Assembly: GCA_965227645.1 (NCBI GenBank)
Contig: OZ245773.1
Span: forward strand, 4,464,001 to 4,528,000
Source of the DNA: Flavimaribacter sp024343425
GTDB lineage: Bacteria; Pseudomonadota; Alphaproteobacteria; Rhizobiales; Rhizobiaceae
DNA length: 64,000 bases
Reading direction: 5' to 3'
Shown here in pieces: positions 47,380 to 56,723 of the stretch; positions within the stretch are counted from its first letter, which is position 1; each line of letters opens with the position of its first letter. The notes below the pieces were generated by a model. That model saw nothing but the letters and a program-made list of their open reading frames with translations, had not been told where the DNA came from and ran no database searches. Made by a program: the position numbers and the translations under genes.

Positions 47380-48567
47380 CTACCGGCTCAATTCGCTTTC
47401 CTGCGCCTCGGCCGGATGCTCGATCTGTTTCGGCGGAGCAGGATCGTTGGAGTTGTCGGCCTCCACCTTGACCGGAAGCGGTCTGCGGCGGCGCTCCGCC
47501 ACCCTTTGCCTGACGATGCGCACGCGGCGAATGCGGCGCGGATCGGCCTCAAGCACGTGGAACTCGAAATGCGGCAGCGCCTTGACGACTTCGCCGCGCG
47601 CCGGAATGCGCCCGAGAATGGAGAAGATCAACCCGCCCAGCGTGTCGACTTCCTCTCCCTTGTCTCCAACGTCGAAATCGCCGCCGATCACGTCCGCAAT
47701 ATCGTCGAGCTCCGCCTTGGCGTCGGCGATGAACACGTCTTCGGACTGCCGCGAGATCATTTCGGCCTCGTCGTCATGCTCGTCCTCGATGTCGCCGACG
47801 ACGGTTTCCACGATGTCTTCCAGCGAAACGAGACCGTCGGTCCCGCCATATTCGTCGATGACCAGCGCCATCTGTGTCCGTGTGGCCTGCATCTTCTGCA
47901 TCAGGTCCGAGGCAAGCATGGACGGGGGCACGAACAGGACGTCGCGCACAAGGCCGGCCTCGTGAACAGTCTTGTTGAGATCGACCCGGGCGAGATCGAA
48001 TTTTTCGACCTTGCGCGGCCGCTCGCGCGTGCTCGTTGCGCCGCCATTGTCGGCCTTGGCCGCGGTTCCGTTCCTGGCGGTGGAACGCCGCCGCCCGCGC
48101 GCCTGTTTGGTGATATGGGCGAGAAAATCGCGAATGTGGACCATGCCGCGGGGATCGTCCAGCGAATCCCCGTAGACCGGCATGCGCGAATGGCCCGACT
48201 CCTCGAAGATTTCAAGCAGTTCGCCAAGCGTCACCGATTGGTCGACGGAACGGATATCGGCGCGCGGCACCATCACGTCCTCGACGCGCAGCACCCGAAG
48301 TTTCAGAATATTGTCAAGCATCGCGCGCTCTTCCGGACGGAAGGTCGCGCCGGCGCCGCTTGCGCCAAGGGCTTCGTTGAGTTCCTCGTCGGGGTGCTGC
48401 GACACGCTGCCCCTGATCAGCCGGACAAGACGGCTCCACAGGGAGGGCTGCAATTGCGGTTTCAGGTTTAGCGGTACAAGCGCCCGACTACTCCCCGGCT
48501 CGTCGCCGGATCCATCGCCCGTTTCGGCGGCTACGGAAGGAGCGGCCGTCGTATTATTCTGGTTCAT
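47380..48567 (-). CDS. CBS-domain hemolysin/CorC-type protein
   Basis: A 395-residue cytoplasmic protein with a tandem CBS pair (about 95-270; VMVPRADIRSVDQSVTLGEL, then SGHSRMPVYGDSLDDPRGMV and TQMALVIDEYGGTDGLVS) and a C-terminal CorC_HlyC domain (about 285-370; LGGLIFSILGRIPARGEVV). It lacks the DUF21 membrane domain, as do CorC/TlyC proteins. A linker rich in Arg, Ser and Thr splits the CBS region. CorC is linked to magnesium/cobalt efflux; the exact role here is unknown. It follows ybeY by six bases, as in most proteobacteria. Confidence 0.9.
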   Translation of the reverse strand: MNQNNTTAAPSVAAETGDGSGDEPGSSRALVPLNLKPQLQPSLWSRLVRLIRGSVSQHPDEELNEALGASGAGATFRPEERAMLDNILKLRVLRVEDVMVPRADIRSVDQSVTLGELLEIFEESGHSRMPVYGDSLDDPRGMVHIRDFLAHITKQARGRRRSTARNGTAAKADNGGATSTRERPRKVEKFDLARVDLNKTVHEAGLVRDVLFVPPSMLASDLMQKMQATRTQMALVIDEYGGTDGLVSLEDIVETVVGDIEDEHDDEAEMISRQSEDVFIADAKAELDDIADVIGGDFDVGDKGEEVDTLGGLIFSILGRIPARGEVVKALPHFEFHVLEADPRRIRRVRIVRQRVAERRRRPLPVKVEADNSNDPAPPKQIEHPAEAQESELSR

Positions 48568-48573
48568 CTGTCC

Positions 48574-49095
48574 TCAAACCGGATCGGTGTCCTCATAGGG
48601 GTCAGATAGGTTGAGTTCCGCCAAAATGCGAGTCTCGAGATTTTCCATCACACGCGCTTCGTCGTCATGAATGTGATCATACCCTAGCAGATGAAGCAGT
48701 CCATGCACCAGCAAATGCGTCAGATGGTTATCAAAAGGGATCTCCAGGCTTTCCGCTTCGCGCGCGATCGTCTCGTACGCCAGAACGATATCGCCCAGGA
48801 ACACGCCCGGAATATGGCCAGGTTCGAGCGGCGCGGACGGAAACGACAGAACGTTGGTCGGCGTATCCTTCGAGCGCCAGCGGCCATTGATGAGCCGCAT
48901 CTCCTCGTCCTCGGTGAAAAGCATCGACACCTCCGTCCCGCCTTCGGGAAACGGCTGGCCGTGCCCGGCCAGATAGTCCGCGGCGGCGCCCAGCACGCGC
49001 TCGCACATCGCCGACAGGACGCCTTCCGGCTTCCATTGTCCGCCCTCGACCGAAAGTTCGATCAGGAGTTTCCTCGATTGCGCGGGCGAGTTCAT
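48574..49095 (-). CDS. ybeY: endoribonuclease YbeY
   Basis: Zinc-dependent RNase for 16S rRNA 3' maturation, ribosome quality control and sRNA control in Sinorhizobium. The 173-residue protein has the metal motif HLLVHGLLHLLGYDH with three histidines, and the preceding DTPTNVLSFP segment. The ATG overlaps the phoH stop by four bases. Confidence 0.95.
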   Translation of the reverse strand: MNSPAQSRKLLIELSVEGGQWKPEGVLSAMCERVLGAAADYLAGHGQPFPEGGTEVSMLFTEDEEMRLINGRWRSKDTPTNVLSFPSAPLEPGHIPGVFLGDIVLAYETIAREAESLEIPFDNHLTHLLVHGLLHLLGYDHIHDDEARVMENLETRILAELNLSDPYEDTDPV

Positions 49096-50147
49096 TCGGC
49101 GTCCGGCTTGCCGCTTTCATCGACCATGCGCTGCTCCGAATCGTAAGCAGCCACGATGCGCGCGACCAGCGGATGGCGGACAACGTCGGTTTCCGTGAAG
49201 CGCACGGTGACGACGCCTTCGACGCCGCGCAGGATGTGCAGCGCCTCGACAAGGCCGGAGCGCTGACCGCGCGGCAGGTCGATCTGACTCGGATCTCCGG
49301 TGACGATCATCCTGGCGTTCTCGCCGAGCCGGGTCAGGAACATCTTCATCTGCATCGACGTGGTGTTCTGCGCCTCGTCGAGTATCACCGCGGCGTTGGC
49401 GAGCGTGCGCCCGCGCATGAAGGCAAGCGGCGCAATCTCGATGACGCCGGCGGTGATCGCCCGTTCGACCTTGTCGCCGGGCATCATGTCGTAAAGCGCG
49501 TCATAGAGCGGCCGCAGATAGGGATCGACCTTCTCCTTCATGTCGCCGGGCAGATAGCCGAGCCGTTCGCCGGCCTCGACCGCCGGGCGCGACAGGATGA
49601 TCTTCTCGATCGCGCCGCGTTCCAGAAGCTGCGCCGCGTGGGCGACGGCGAGATAGGTCTTGCCGGTGCCCGCGGGCCCGACGCCGAAGACCAGTTCCGC
49701 GCGATCCATGGCGCGGATATAGGCGTCCTGGGTCGGCGTGCGGGCGGCGATCGTCTTCTTGCGGGTGGCGATCTGGGCAAAGGACATGCGGCCCTTGCGC
49801 TCCATGGTCGGCAAGGTGAGCTGGTCGTCGGCGGCGACCGACATACGGATCGCGCCCTCGACGTCGGAGGAATGCACCTCGGCGCCTTCCTGCAGCCTTT
49901 CATAGAGATAATCGAGGGCGCGGCGCGCCTGGTTCGTCGCATCTTCGGCGCCGTGCAGCGACACCTGGTTGCCGCGAGCGCGCGCATCGACGCCCAGCTT
50001 CTGCTCGATCAGCGCAAGGTTCTGGTCGAACTGACCGAAAAGTTCCGTTGCGAGACGATTGTTCTCGAAAGTCAGGACTATGTGGGTGGCGTCTGAAGCG
50101 CCGGCGGGATTTCTGTTCGGTCTGCTGCTCGTCTGGCTCGTGCTCAA
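49092..50147 (-). CDS. phoH: PhoH-like ATPase, TTG start
   Basis: PhoH family ATPase (PhoL/YbeZ type) that works with YbeY. The 351-residue protein has a small N-terminal domain with the segment FENNRLATELFGQFDQNLAL and the P-loop GPAGTGKTYLAVAHA, Walker B VILDEAQNTTSMQMKMFLTR and GDPSQIDLPRGQRSGL. I place the start at TTG 50147, with AGGAG seven bases upstream and 16 bases after the miaB stop. A longer reading from TTG 50180 would overlap miaB. Confidence 0.92.
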   Translation of the reverse strand: MSTSQTSSRPNRNPAGASDATHIVLTFENNRLATELFGQFDQNLALIEQKLGVDARARGNQVSLHGAEDATNQARRALDYLYERLQEGAEVHSSDVEGAIRMSVAADDQLTLPTMERKGRMSFAQIATRKKTIAARTPTQDAYIRAMDRAELVFGVGPAGTGKTYLAVAHAAQLLERGAIEKIILSRPAVEAGERLGYLPGDMKEKVDPYLRPLYDALYDMMPGDKVERAITAGVIEIAPLAFMRGRTLANAAVILDEAQNTTSMQMKMFLTRLGENARMIVTGDPSQIDLPRGQRSGLVEALHILRGVEGVVTVRFTETDVVRHPLVARIVAAYDSEQRMVDESGKPDAE

Positions 50148-50163
50148 CAGCGGGCTCCTGGCC

Positions 50164-51555
50164 TCAAATCCGGTCGGCAAACAGCGAGTTTGCCCCGGTC
50201 CGGGTGATTCTCACCCTGATAATGTCACCTATTTGCGACGACATTGCATCAACAATTACCGGCTGCAGCCATGGAGACCGGCCGACGAGTTGTCCGGGCC
50301 GCCTGCCGGGCTTTTCGAGCAGCAGGTCGATTTCGCGGCCGACGCAGGATTCGGCGAATTCCGACTGATGCTGCGACAACAGCGCCTGAAGCCGCTGCAA
50401 GCGTTCCGATTTGACCTCTTCCGGCACATGGTCGGTGCGTTCGGCGCCGGGCGTGCCCGGTCGCGGCGAATATTTGAAAGAGAAGGCCTGCGCGTAGCGA
50501 ACCTTCTCGACAAGCGCCAGCGTGTCTTCGAAATCGGCTTCGGTTTCACCCGGAAACCCGACGATGAAATCTCCGGAAAGGGCGAGATCGGGCTGAGCGG
50601 CGCGAATACGGTCGATCAGAGCAAAATAGTCGGCGGCTGTGTGGCGGCGGTTCATCGCCTTCAGGATCCGGTCGGAGCCCGCCTGCACCGGAAGATGCAG
50701 ATAGGGCATCAGCTTGTCGAGATCGCGATGCGCCTCGATCAGCGCGTCGTCCATGTCGCGCGGATGGCTGGTCGTATAGCGAAGCCGCGCCAGGCCGTCG
50801 ATGCCCGCCAGATGGCGAAGCAATTCGCCGAGTCCCCATTCGCGGCCGTCTTCGCCTTCGCCGTGCCAGGCGTTGACGTTCTGGCCAAGCAGCGTGATTT
50901 CCCTGACGCCGCCGGCGACGAGCTTGCGGGCTTCCGAAACGATCTGCGACACCGGCCGCGACACTTCCGAGCCGCGCGTATAGGGAACGACGCAGAAGGT
51001 GCAGAACTTGTCGCATCCTTCCTGCACGGTGAGGAAGGCCGTGACGCCGCGCGCGGCGATCGCCTTCTTTTCGGGCTCCGGCAGGTTTTCGAACTTGTCC
51101 TCGATCGCATAGTCGGTCTCGACGACCTTCTCGCCGTCGCGCACCCTGGCGATCGCGTCCGGCAGCCGATGATAGGTCTGCGGCCCGATCACCAGATCGA
51201 CGATCGGGGCGCGGCGCAGTATCTCTTCGCCTTCAGCCTGAGCGACGCAACCGGCGACGCCGATCAGCATTTCCCGACCCTGGCCCGCGCGCTCCTCCTT
51301 GAGGCGGCGAATGCGTCCCAGTTCCGAATAGACCTTCTCGGCCGCCTTTTCGCGAATGTGACAGGTGTTCAACAGCAACAGGTCGGCGTCTTCCGGAGTG
51401 TCCGTGCGCTCATATCCCTCCCGCCCCAGCGCATCGGCCATGCGCTGGGAGTCATAGGCGTTCATCTGGCAGCCATAGGTCTTGACGAAAACCTTGCGGG
51501 TATTGTTTCCCGCGGTTTTCGTTGACGTCTCTTCTGTCAAGGCTTCCAACTGCAT
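50164..51555 (-). CDS. miaB: tRNA-2-methylthio-N6-dimethylallyladenosine synthase MiaB
   Basis: Radical SAM methylthiotransferase acting on i6A37 of tRNA. The 463-residue protein shows the UPF0004 cysteines (TYGCQMNAYDS, NTCHIREKA and GCVAQAEG), the radical SAM CxxxCxxC in CDKFCTFCVVPYTRG, and a C-terminal TRAM domain. The start is ATG 51555, giving an N-terminus of family length; an ATG at 51690 would add 45 atypical residues. Confidence 0.95.
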   Translation of the reverse strand: MQLEALTEETSTKTAGNNTRKVFVKTYGCQMNAYDSQRMADALGREGYERTDTPEDADLLLLNTCHIREKAAEKVYSELGRIRRLKEERAGQGREMLIGVAGCVAQAEGEEILRRAPIVDLVIGPQTYHRLPDAIARVRDGEKVVETDYAIEDKFENLPEPEKKAIAARGVTAFLTVQEGCDKFCTFCVVPYTRGSEVSRPVSQIVSEARKLVAGGVREITLLGQNVNAWHGEGEDGREWGLGELLRHLAGIDGLARLRYTTSHPRDMDDALIEAHRDLDKLMPYLHLPVQAGSDRILKAMNRRHTAADYFALIDRIRAAQPDLALSGDFIVGFPGETEADFEDTLALVEKVRYAQAFSFKYSPRPGTPGAERTDHVPEEVKSERLQRLQALLSQHQSEFAESCVGREIDLLLEKPGRRPGQLVGRSPWLQPVIVDAMSSQIGDIIRVRITRTGANSLFADRI

Positions 51556-51696
51556 GCTCGCTTCTACCGACTTCGCGAATCTGATGTCCTGATCCGCGCC
51601 CTTTCTAGCATCTTCGGGAATTTCGGGCACGCAATTGCGGCTCCGGGGCGAAGAGTCAAGAAAAATCCGGCGTTTCAACGCCTCGCCCATGCCAAA

Positions 51697-52506
51697 TCAC
51701 GCCGATTCCCTGCCCGCTTCGTAACCGTAGAGCTGCTTCTGCAGCATTCTGCGCACCTGCTGTTCTGCGCTGCGACTGACGAGTTTGCGATTGGCTGAAC
51801 TGTCGAAGATCACGGTTTCTCCGAAACAGACGTGAACATCGACGCTGCCTTCCTTCAGAATGGCCAACAGATGCGGCGGCAGTTCGACGTCGCCAGGCCA
51901 GGCGGCCATCGGCCTGCCGTAGCGGCCGAGCGGCAACCCGTTGGCGTGGGTGTAGGCAAGCGCGACAGGCTGGATCGCAACGCGGCCTTCCGGCGAGGCG
52001 TCGAGCGCCGATGCGGCTGCGCCGAATAACGAACTCTTGAACGGCAACACCCGATTGCCGTCCGACGTCGTGCCTTCGGCGAAGAGCACGACGATTTCAC
52101 CATCGGCCAGCCGACGACCGACCTCGGAAACCTGGTTGCCCGTATCGCGGCGGCGCTCCCGCTCGACGAAGACGGTCCTTTGCCAGACAGCCAGCCAGCC
52201 GAAAACCGGCCAGCCCTTGACCTCGGACTTGGCGATGAAGACGACATCGGCCACGGCGGCAAGCACGATGATATCCATCCAGGAGCTGTGATTGGCGACA
52301 ATCAGCACCGGACGCCGCTTTTCAAGCTGTCCATGGCGGATGATCTTCAGGCCAAGAACCCGGCGCGCGATCCTGTGCCAGTAGCGTGGCAAATACCAGG
52401 ACAGTTTCCAGCCGAAACGGTTGCCGATCAGTTGAACCGGCAACAACACGATCGTCGCCAGAACGACCACCGCAAGACCCGTAACGATGCGGATCCATGC
52501 TATCAT
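51697..52506 (-). CDS. olsA: 1-acyl-glycerol-3-phosphate/lyso-lipid acyltransferase, OlsA-like
   Basis: PlsC-family acyltransferase of 269 residues with an N-terminal membrane helix, the HX4D motif in NHSSWMD, and the second motif FAEGTTSDGNR. In Sinorhizobium the acyltransferase at this place beside miaB is OlsA, which acylates lyso-ornithine lipid. The symbol rests on that synteny; no olsB is in the window, and a PlsC role in phosphatidic acid synthesis remains possible. Confidence 0.7.
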   Translation of the reverse strand: MIAWIRIVTGLAVVVLATIVLLPVQLIGNRFGWKLSWYLPRYWHRIARRVLGLKIIRHGQLEKRRPVLIVANHSSWMDIIVLAAVADVVFIAKSEVKGWPVFGWLAVWQRTVFVERERRRDTGNQVSEVGRRLADGEIVVLFAEGTTSDGNRVLPFKSSLFGAAASALDASPEGRVAIQPVALAYTHANGLPLGRYGRPMAAWPGDVELPPHLLAILKEGSVDVHVCFGETVIFDSSANRKLVSRSAEQQVRRMLQKQLYGYEAGRESA

Positions 52507-52570
52507 CGGAGGCGGTTCGCGATCATGCGAGAAAACCAGATGTGCGGAATATCAAAGGCATTATCGGCCT

Positions 52571-53068
52571 TTATCCAAGATCGAGGCGCATGACAAGCGC
52601 CGCGCTTTTTGCAGCGTTCCTGTCACCATAATAGCGGTCGCGCCGCGCCACTTCGCAAAATCCCAGCTTGCGATAGAGCGCGATCGCGGCTGCGTTGGTT
52701 TCGTCGACTTCGAGAAACAGGACGTCCGCTCCCTCGGCGCGCAGATGTCGGATCACGGCCCCCATCAGCCGCCAACCCATACCGTGGCGTCGCCCATCCG
52801 GCGCAACCGCGATCGTCAGGATCTCCGCTTCGCCGGCGGCGCGTTGCGCCAGCACGAAGCCCATGGCGGCCCCCGCTTCCCTGCCGCCTTCCGGGCGCGC
52901 AATGAAGCCGAAGACCGTCGACTTGTTCATGAGCGTATTGATTTCCCCGTCGCTCCAGGGGCGCGTGAAACCCGTGGCGTGCAGACGCGCCGCTTCCTGG
53001 CAGTCCCGGGATGTCATGGCGGCGATATCGAATTCGACCTGCCGCCGAAACGGAAACCTATGTCTCAT
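52571..53068 (-). CDS. rimI: ribosomal protein S18 alanine N-acetyltransferase RimI
   Basis: GNAT acetyltransferase of 165 residues with acetyl-CoA loop VAPDGRRHGMGWRLM (Q/R-x-x-G-x-G/A type) and the closing LFLEVDETNAAAIALYRKLG and F-EVARRDRYY segments typical of RimI. It overlaps the tsaB stop by 11 bases, the usual tsaB-rimI pair. In some Rhizobiaceae a fur/mur gene follows; here the acyltransferase gene follows instead. Confidence 0.92.
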   Translation of the reverse strand: MRHRFPFRRQVEFDIAAMTSRDCQEAARLHATGFTRPWSDGEINTLMNKSTVFGFIARPEGGREAGAAMGFVLAQRAAGEAEILTIAVAPDGRRHGMGWRLMGAVIRHLRAEGADVLFLEVDETNAAAIALYRKLGFCEVARRDRYYGDRNAAKSAALVMRLDLG

Positions 53069-53747
53069 GCCCTGTCATACGCCTTGCAACTGCAAATCCC
53101 TGCTGCGGCTTGGCATCGGGAGATCTCAAATAGAGCGGACCTGGCGGCGGCGCGTCAGGCGCGCGCTGTGCGCCAAGCCTGGCGATCGTTTCAATGTCCG
53201 GCGTCGCGACCGTCTTTGCAATGGTCAGGCCGGACATATCGAATCCCGGCTGTCCGGCCATGATTTCGGCGCCCGAGCCGACAAGGACCGCACTGTTGTC
53301 GACCGCGAGAGCCATCGCCTCCTCGGGAGACATGGCGCGAGCCTCCGACGGTGTGCCTCCCGATGGAAACAGCTGGGCGTATACTTCGCCGCGTCTTGCA
53401 TCGAGCACGGCGAGAACAGCGCGTTCGTCCCCCACCTCTGCGGCGAGCGCCTCGAGGGCGGTGACGCCGACCAGGGGCAAGTCGAGCGACAAAGCCATTC
53501 CGCGCATGGCAGCAACGCCCACGCGGATCCCGGTAAAGGAACCGGGTCCGACGCAAACACACAAACGGTCAACGGAATCATAATCCAGACTTGCCTGATC
53601 AAGCGCTTTTTCGATGACAGCGATCAGCCTTTCGGCGTGACCCCGGCCAATGTCTTCGACCGCGCGCCCGGCCACGCGTCGCGTTTGCGAATCGTAAAGG
53701 CAGGCGGCGCAAAGATGCGCGGCGGTGTCGACGGCGAGCAGTTTCAT
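53058..53747 (-). CDS. tsaB: tRNA threonylcarbamoyladenosine biosynthesis protein TsaB
   Basis: TsaB partners TsaD and TsaE to make t6A37 in ANN-decoding tRNAs. The 229-residue ASKHA-fold protein has the N-terminal LLAVDTAAHLCAACLYD, the central GHAERLIAVIEKAL and the signature VGPGSFTGIRVG. Neither tsaD nor tsaE is in the window. Confidence 0.94.
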   Translation of the reverse strand: MKLLAVDTAAHLCAACLYDSQTRRVAGRAVEDIGRGHAERLIAVIEKALDQASLDYDSVDRLCVCVGPGSFTGIRVGVAAMRGMALSLDLPLVGVTALEALAAEVGDERAVLAVLDARRGEVYAQLFPSGGTPSEARAMSPEEAMALAVDNSAVLVGSGAEIMAGQPGFDMSGLTIAKTVATPDIETIARLGAQRAPDAPPPGPLYLRSPDAKPQQGFAVARRMTGHET

Positions 53748-53892
53748 CGGATGTCCGGTTTCCGACAGTTGAAAACGCGCAGCTTATAGAGCCGCGGCCG
53801 CGAAGAGGAAAGGCCCGGTTGACGGCAAGATCCAGAAGACCGGCAAGCGTTTCTCCGACGAACCGGGATTCAACCCGAGGTCAGGCCGGGTC

Positions 53893-54459
53893 TCAGACCG
53901 CTTCGACTTCCTGCACTTCGGGTATGAAATGGCGCAGCAGGTTCTGAATGCCGTGCTTGAGGGTCGCCGTCGAAGAGGGACATCCGGCGCAGGCGCCTTT
54001 CATGTTGAGGAAGACCCTGCCGTCGCGATACCCCTTGAAGGTGATGTCGCCGCCGTCCTGGGCAACGGCCGGCCGAACACGGGTTTCAAGCAATTCCTTG
54101 ATGGTCGCGACGATCGACTCATCTTCCGCATCGAAGAATTCGCCATCGGCGCCGGCTTCGTCGGTGGGGGCGTTGCTGGCCATCACCGGATCGCCGGACA
54201 TGTAATGTTCCATGATCGTGCCGAGAATAGCCGGCTTGAGGTGCTGCCATTCGGCGTCGTCCTTGGTGACGGTTATGAAGTCATAACCGTAGAAAACGCC
54301 GGTGACGCCCGGAATCGAGAACAGTTTTGCGGCAAGCGGCGATGCTTCGGCAGCCGAGTCGGCGTCCCGGAAATCGGCCGTACCGTCCTCCAGGACGACC
54401 TTGCCCGGCAGGAACTTGAGCGTCGCCGGATTGGGGGTTGCTTCTGTCTGAATGAACAT
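53893..54459 (-). CDS. Nfu-type iron-sulfur cluster carrier (NifU-like)
   Basis: A 188-residue scaffold/carrier protein with an Nfu_N domain (residues 1-88; FIQTEATPNPATLKFLPGK) and a C-terminal NifU-like domain (about 105-178) holding the CxxC cluster ligand in MKGACAGCPSSTATLKHGI. It delivers 4Fe-4S clusters to apoproteins, possibly including MiaB nearby. The order usp-nfu-tsaB is common in rhizobia. Confidence 0.93.
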   Translation of the reverse strand: MFIQTEATPNPATLKFLPGKVVLEDGTADFRDADSAAEASPLAAKLFSIPGVTGVFYGYDFITVTKDDAEWQHLKPAILGTIMEHYMSGDPVMASNAPTDEAGADGEFFDAEDESIVATIKELLETRVRPAVAQDGGDITFKGYRDGRVFLNMKGACAGCPSSTATLKHGIQNLLRHFIPEVQEVEAV

Positions 54460-54608
54460 GCTTCATCTCCGGGCGGAATCTCCGCCTTTTTGGAATTATT
54501 CCAGATTATAGGCTTCGGACCATGCGTCTTCAAGACGTCGGGGCCTCTCCTGGCGTCTATATAGAGTTTAACACTCAGGATTGAAACAGCCGTCGGAATT
54601 TCGAAGAA

Positions 54609-55100
54609 TCAGCAGAGCGCTTCGATATCCTCATCGCCCAGGCTCGCCGGAATGACAGTGACGGGAATCGGAAACGCCGCGCCGCGGCCGGCTATTGTCG
54701 AGACCAGCGGTCCGGGGCCTTCCTTGGCCAACCCCGCGGCGAGAACCAGAATGGCGATATCCTGGTCCTCCTCGATAAGGGAGTGGATCTCTTCGGCTGT
54801 GTCGCCTTCGCGAATTTGGGTTTCCGGCTCGATGCCGACGCGCTCGCGCACCATTGCTGCGAATTTCGCGACCGCGGTTTCGGCTTCCTCGTGCGCTTCC
54901 GCCTTCATGATCTCCTCGACGCCGAGCCAGTGCTGGAAATCACCGGGCTCGATGACATAGATCATGACCAGCGTTCCGTTGGTCCGTTTCGCCCTGTTCG
55001 CCGCATAATAGACGGCGCGCTCGCATTCAGGCGTCTCGTCGATAACGGCAAGAAACTTGCGTTTGTGGCCTTCGACCCTGGAAAGTCTTTTCGAAACCAT
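54609..55100 (-). CDS. universal stress protein (UspA family)
   Basis: A 163-residue protein with one Usp fold: KFLAVIDETPECERAVYYAA at the first strand, TLVMIYVIEP, and a C-terminal nucleotide-site region, here LVSTIAGRGAAFPIPVTVIP. The ATP-binding GxxGxxxxxxxxGS/T motif is degenerate, so ATP binding is uncertain. It lies between trpS and nfu, all on the minus strand. Confidence 0.85.
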   Translation of the reverse strand: MVSKRLSRVEGHKRKFLAVIDETPECERAVYYAANRAKRTNGTLVMIYVIEPGDFQHWLGVEEIMKAEAHEEAETAVAKFAAMVRERVGIEPETQIREGDTAEEIHSLIEEDQDIAILVLAAGLAKEGPGPLVSTIAGRGAAFPIPVTVIPASLGDEDIEALC

Positions 55101-55178
55101 GAACGGACTCTGCCATTTCCCCGGACGTCGACAACCGCGACAAGTGAATCATAGCGGTTCGTCGATGATTTGGGAAGC

Positions 55179-56243
55179 TCAGTCGATGAGGCCGATGATC
55201 GACTTGACGTCGCGCATCGTCTGTTCGGCAATGGCCGAGGCCCGCTCGCCGCCGTCCTTCAACACGGCGTCGATATGACCCGGGTCATCAAGCAGACGCC
55301 GCATTTCCATGCTGATAGGCGACAGAACCTCGATCGCAAGATCCGCGAGCGCCGGTTTGAAGGCCGAGAACTGCTGGCCGCCGAATTCGTCGATGATGTC
55401 CTGTTTGCTTCGATCGGAAAGGGCCGCGTAGATGCCGACCAGATTGTCGGCTTCCGGCCGCTCGGCAAGCCCGGCCACATTGCCCGGAAGCGGTTCCGGA
55501 TCGGTCTTCGCCTTGCGGATCTTCTTCGAAATGGTGTCCGCGTCGTCGGTCAGATTGATCCGCGACAGGTCCGAGACGTCCGATTTGGACATTTTTTTCG
55601 TCCCGTCCCGCAGACTCATCACGCGCGGCGCCGGCCCCTCTATCAAAGGCTCGGTCAGAGGGAAATATCCCTTTATCTTTTCCTCGCCCACGGTCATCGC
55701 GACGTCCAGCCCGCACTGCTGAATGCGATTCGAAAAATCGATGTTGAACTTCTGGGCGATGTCGCGCGTGAGTTCGAGGTGCTGCTTCTGGTCGTCGCCG
55801 ACCGGAACATGGGTCGCGCGATAGACGAGAATATCGGCGGCCATCAGGCTGGGATAAGCAAGCAGACCCAGAGACGCATTCTCGCGATCCTTGCCGGCCT
55901 TGTCCTTGAACTGCGTCATGCGGTTCATCCAGCCGATCCGAGCGACGCAGTTGAAAACCCATGCGAGTTCGGCGTGCTGCGGCACCCGGCTCTGGTTGAA
56001 TACGATATGCGCCTTCGGATCGATGCCGGAAGCAAGAAAGGCGGCGGTGATCGACCGGGTCTGGTGCTTGAGGTCCTCGTGCACCAGCTGGGCGGTGATC
56101 GCATGAAGGTCCACAACGCAGTAGATGCAGTCGTGGCTGTCCTGCAGCGCGACGAATTTGCGGATTGCTCCGAGATAGTTGCCGAGATGCAGATTGCCGG
56201 TCGGCTGAACCCCGGAAAATACGAGCGGTTTGAATTCAGACAT
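55179..56243 (-). CDS. trpS: tryptophanyl-tRNA synthetase
   Basis: Class I synthetase charging tRNA-Trp. The 354-residue protein has the HIGH-like motif PTGNLHLGNYLGAIR, the KMSKS loop GTKKMSKSDVSDLSRI, and the central YPSLMAADILVYRATHVPVG. Length is normal. It sits in the conserved glnD-murJ-trpS-usp run, with a VOC gene inserted after murJ. Confidence 0.96.
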   Translation of the reverse strand: MSEFKPLVFSGVQPTGNLHLGNYLGAIRKFVALQDSHDCIYCVVDLHAITAQLVHEDLKHQTRSITAAFLASGIDPKAHIVFNQSRVPQHAELAWVFNCVARIGWMNRMTQFKDKAGKDRENASLGLLAYPSLMAADILVYRATHVPVGDDQKQHLELTRDIAQKFNIDFSNRIQQCGLDVAMTVGEEKIKGYFPLTEPLIEGPAPRVMSLRDGTKKMSKSDVSDLSRINLTDDADTISKKIRKAKTDPEPLPGNVAGLAERPEADNLVGIYAALSDRSKQDIIDEFGGQQFSAFKPALADLAIEVLSPISMEMRRLLDDPGHIDAVLKDGGERASAIAEQTMRDVKSIIGLID

Positions 56244-56322
56244 GGGTCGTTACGCGATAACTGTTTCGGTTGGACAAGTCGCGGCGGGTTATGCACGGGG
56301 CGCCGGCCGGGATCAAGGAAAA

Positions 56323-56715
56323 TCAGGCGTGGGCAGGTTCGATCAGATCCCAACTGTTGCCGAAGGGATCGCGGAAGACCGCAACTGTCCCGTAGGCTTC
56401 AAAGCGTGGCTCCTCGAGGAATTCGACGCCCCGATCCAGCATTTGCCGGTGATCGCGCGCGAAATTGTCGGTGTGCAGAAAAAATCCGACGCGACCGCCT
56501 GTCTGTCGTCCGATCGCCGCTCGCTGCGCGTCATCGGTCGCTTCGGCGATCAGCAGAGACGCCCCGTTTCCGCCGGAAGGGCGGACGAGAACCCAGCGCT
56601 TGCCTCCGCCGAGCGGCGTATCCTCCACGAGTTCGAAACCGAGCGCTTCGGTAAAGAAGGCAATGCCTTCATCATAGTTTGGCACGAGAAACGTCACATG
56701 GGCGATGGCGCGCAT
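56323..56715 (-). CDS. VOC-superfamily (glyoxalase/dioxygenase-like) protein
   Basis: A 130-residue protein with one vicinal oxygen chelate unit: HVTFLVPNYDEGIAFFTEAL at the N-terminus and FRDPFGNSWDLIEPAHA at the end, giving candidate metal ligands His6 and a C-terminal Glu. Function is unknown; such proteins include glyoxalases and resistance proteins. It lies eight bases after murJ and may be co-transcribed with it. Confidence 0.87.
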   Translation of the reverse strand: MRAIAHVTFLVPNYDEGIAFFTEALGFELVEDTPLGGGKRWVLVRPSGGNGASLLIAEATDDAQRAAIGRQTGGRVGFFLHTDNFARDHRQMLDRGVEFLEEPRFEAYGTVAVFRDPFGNSWDLIEPAHA

Positions 56716-56723
56716 AGGACTGC

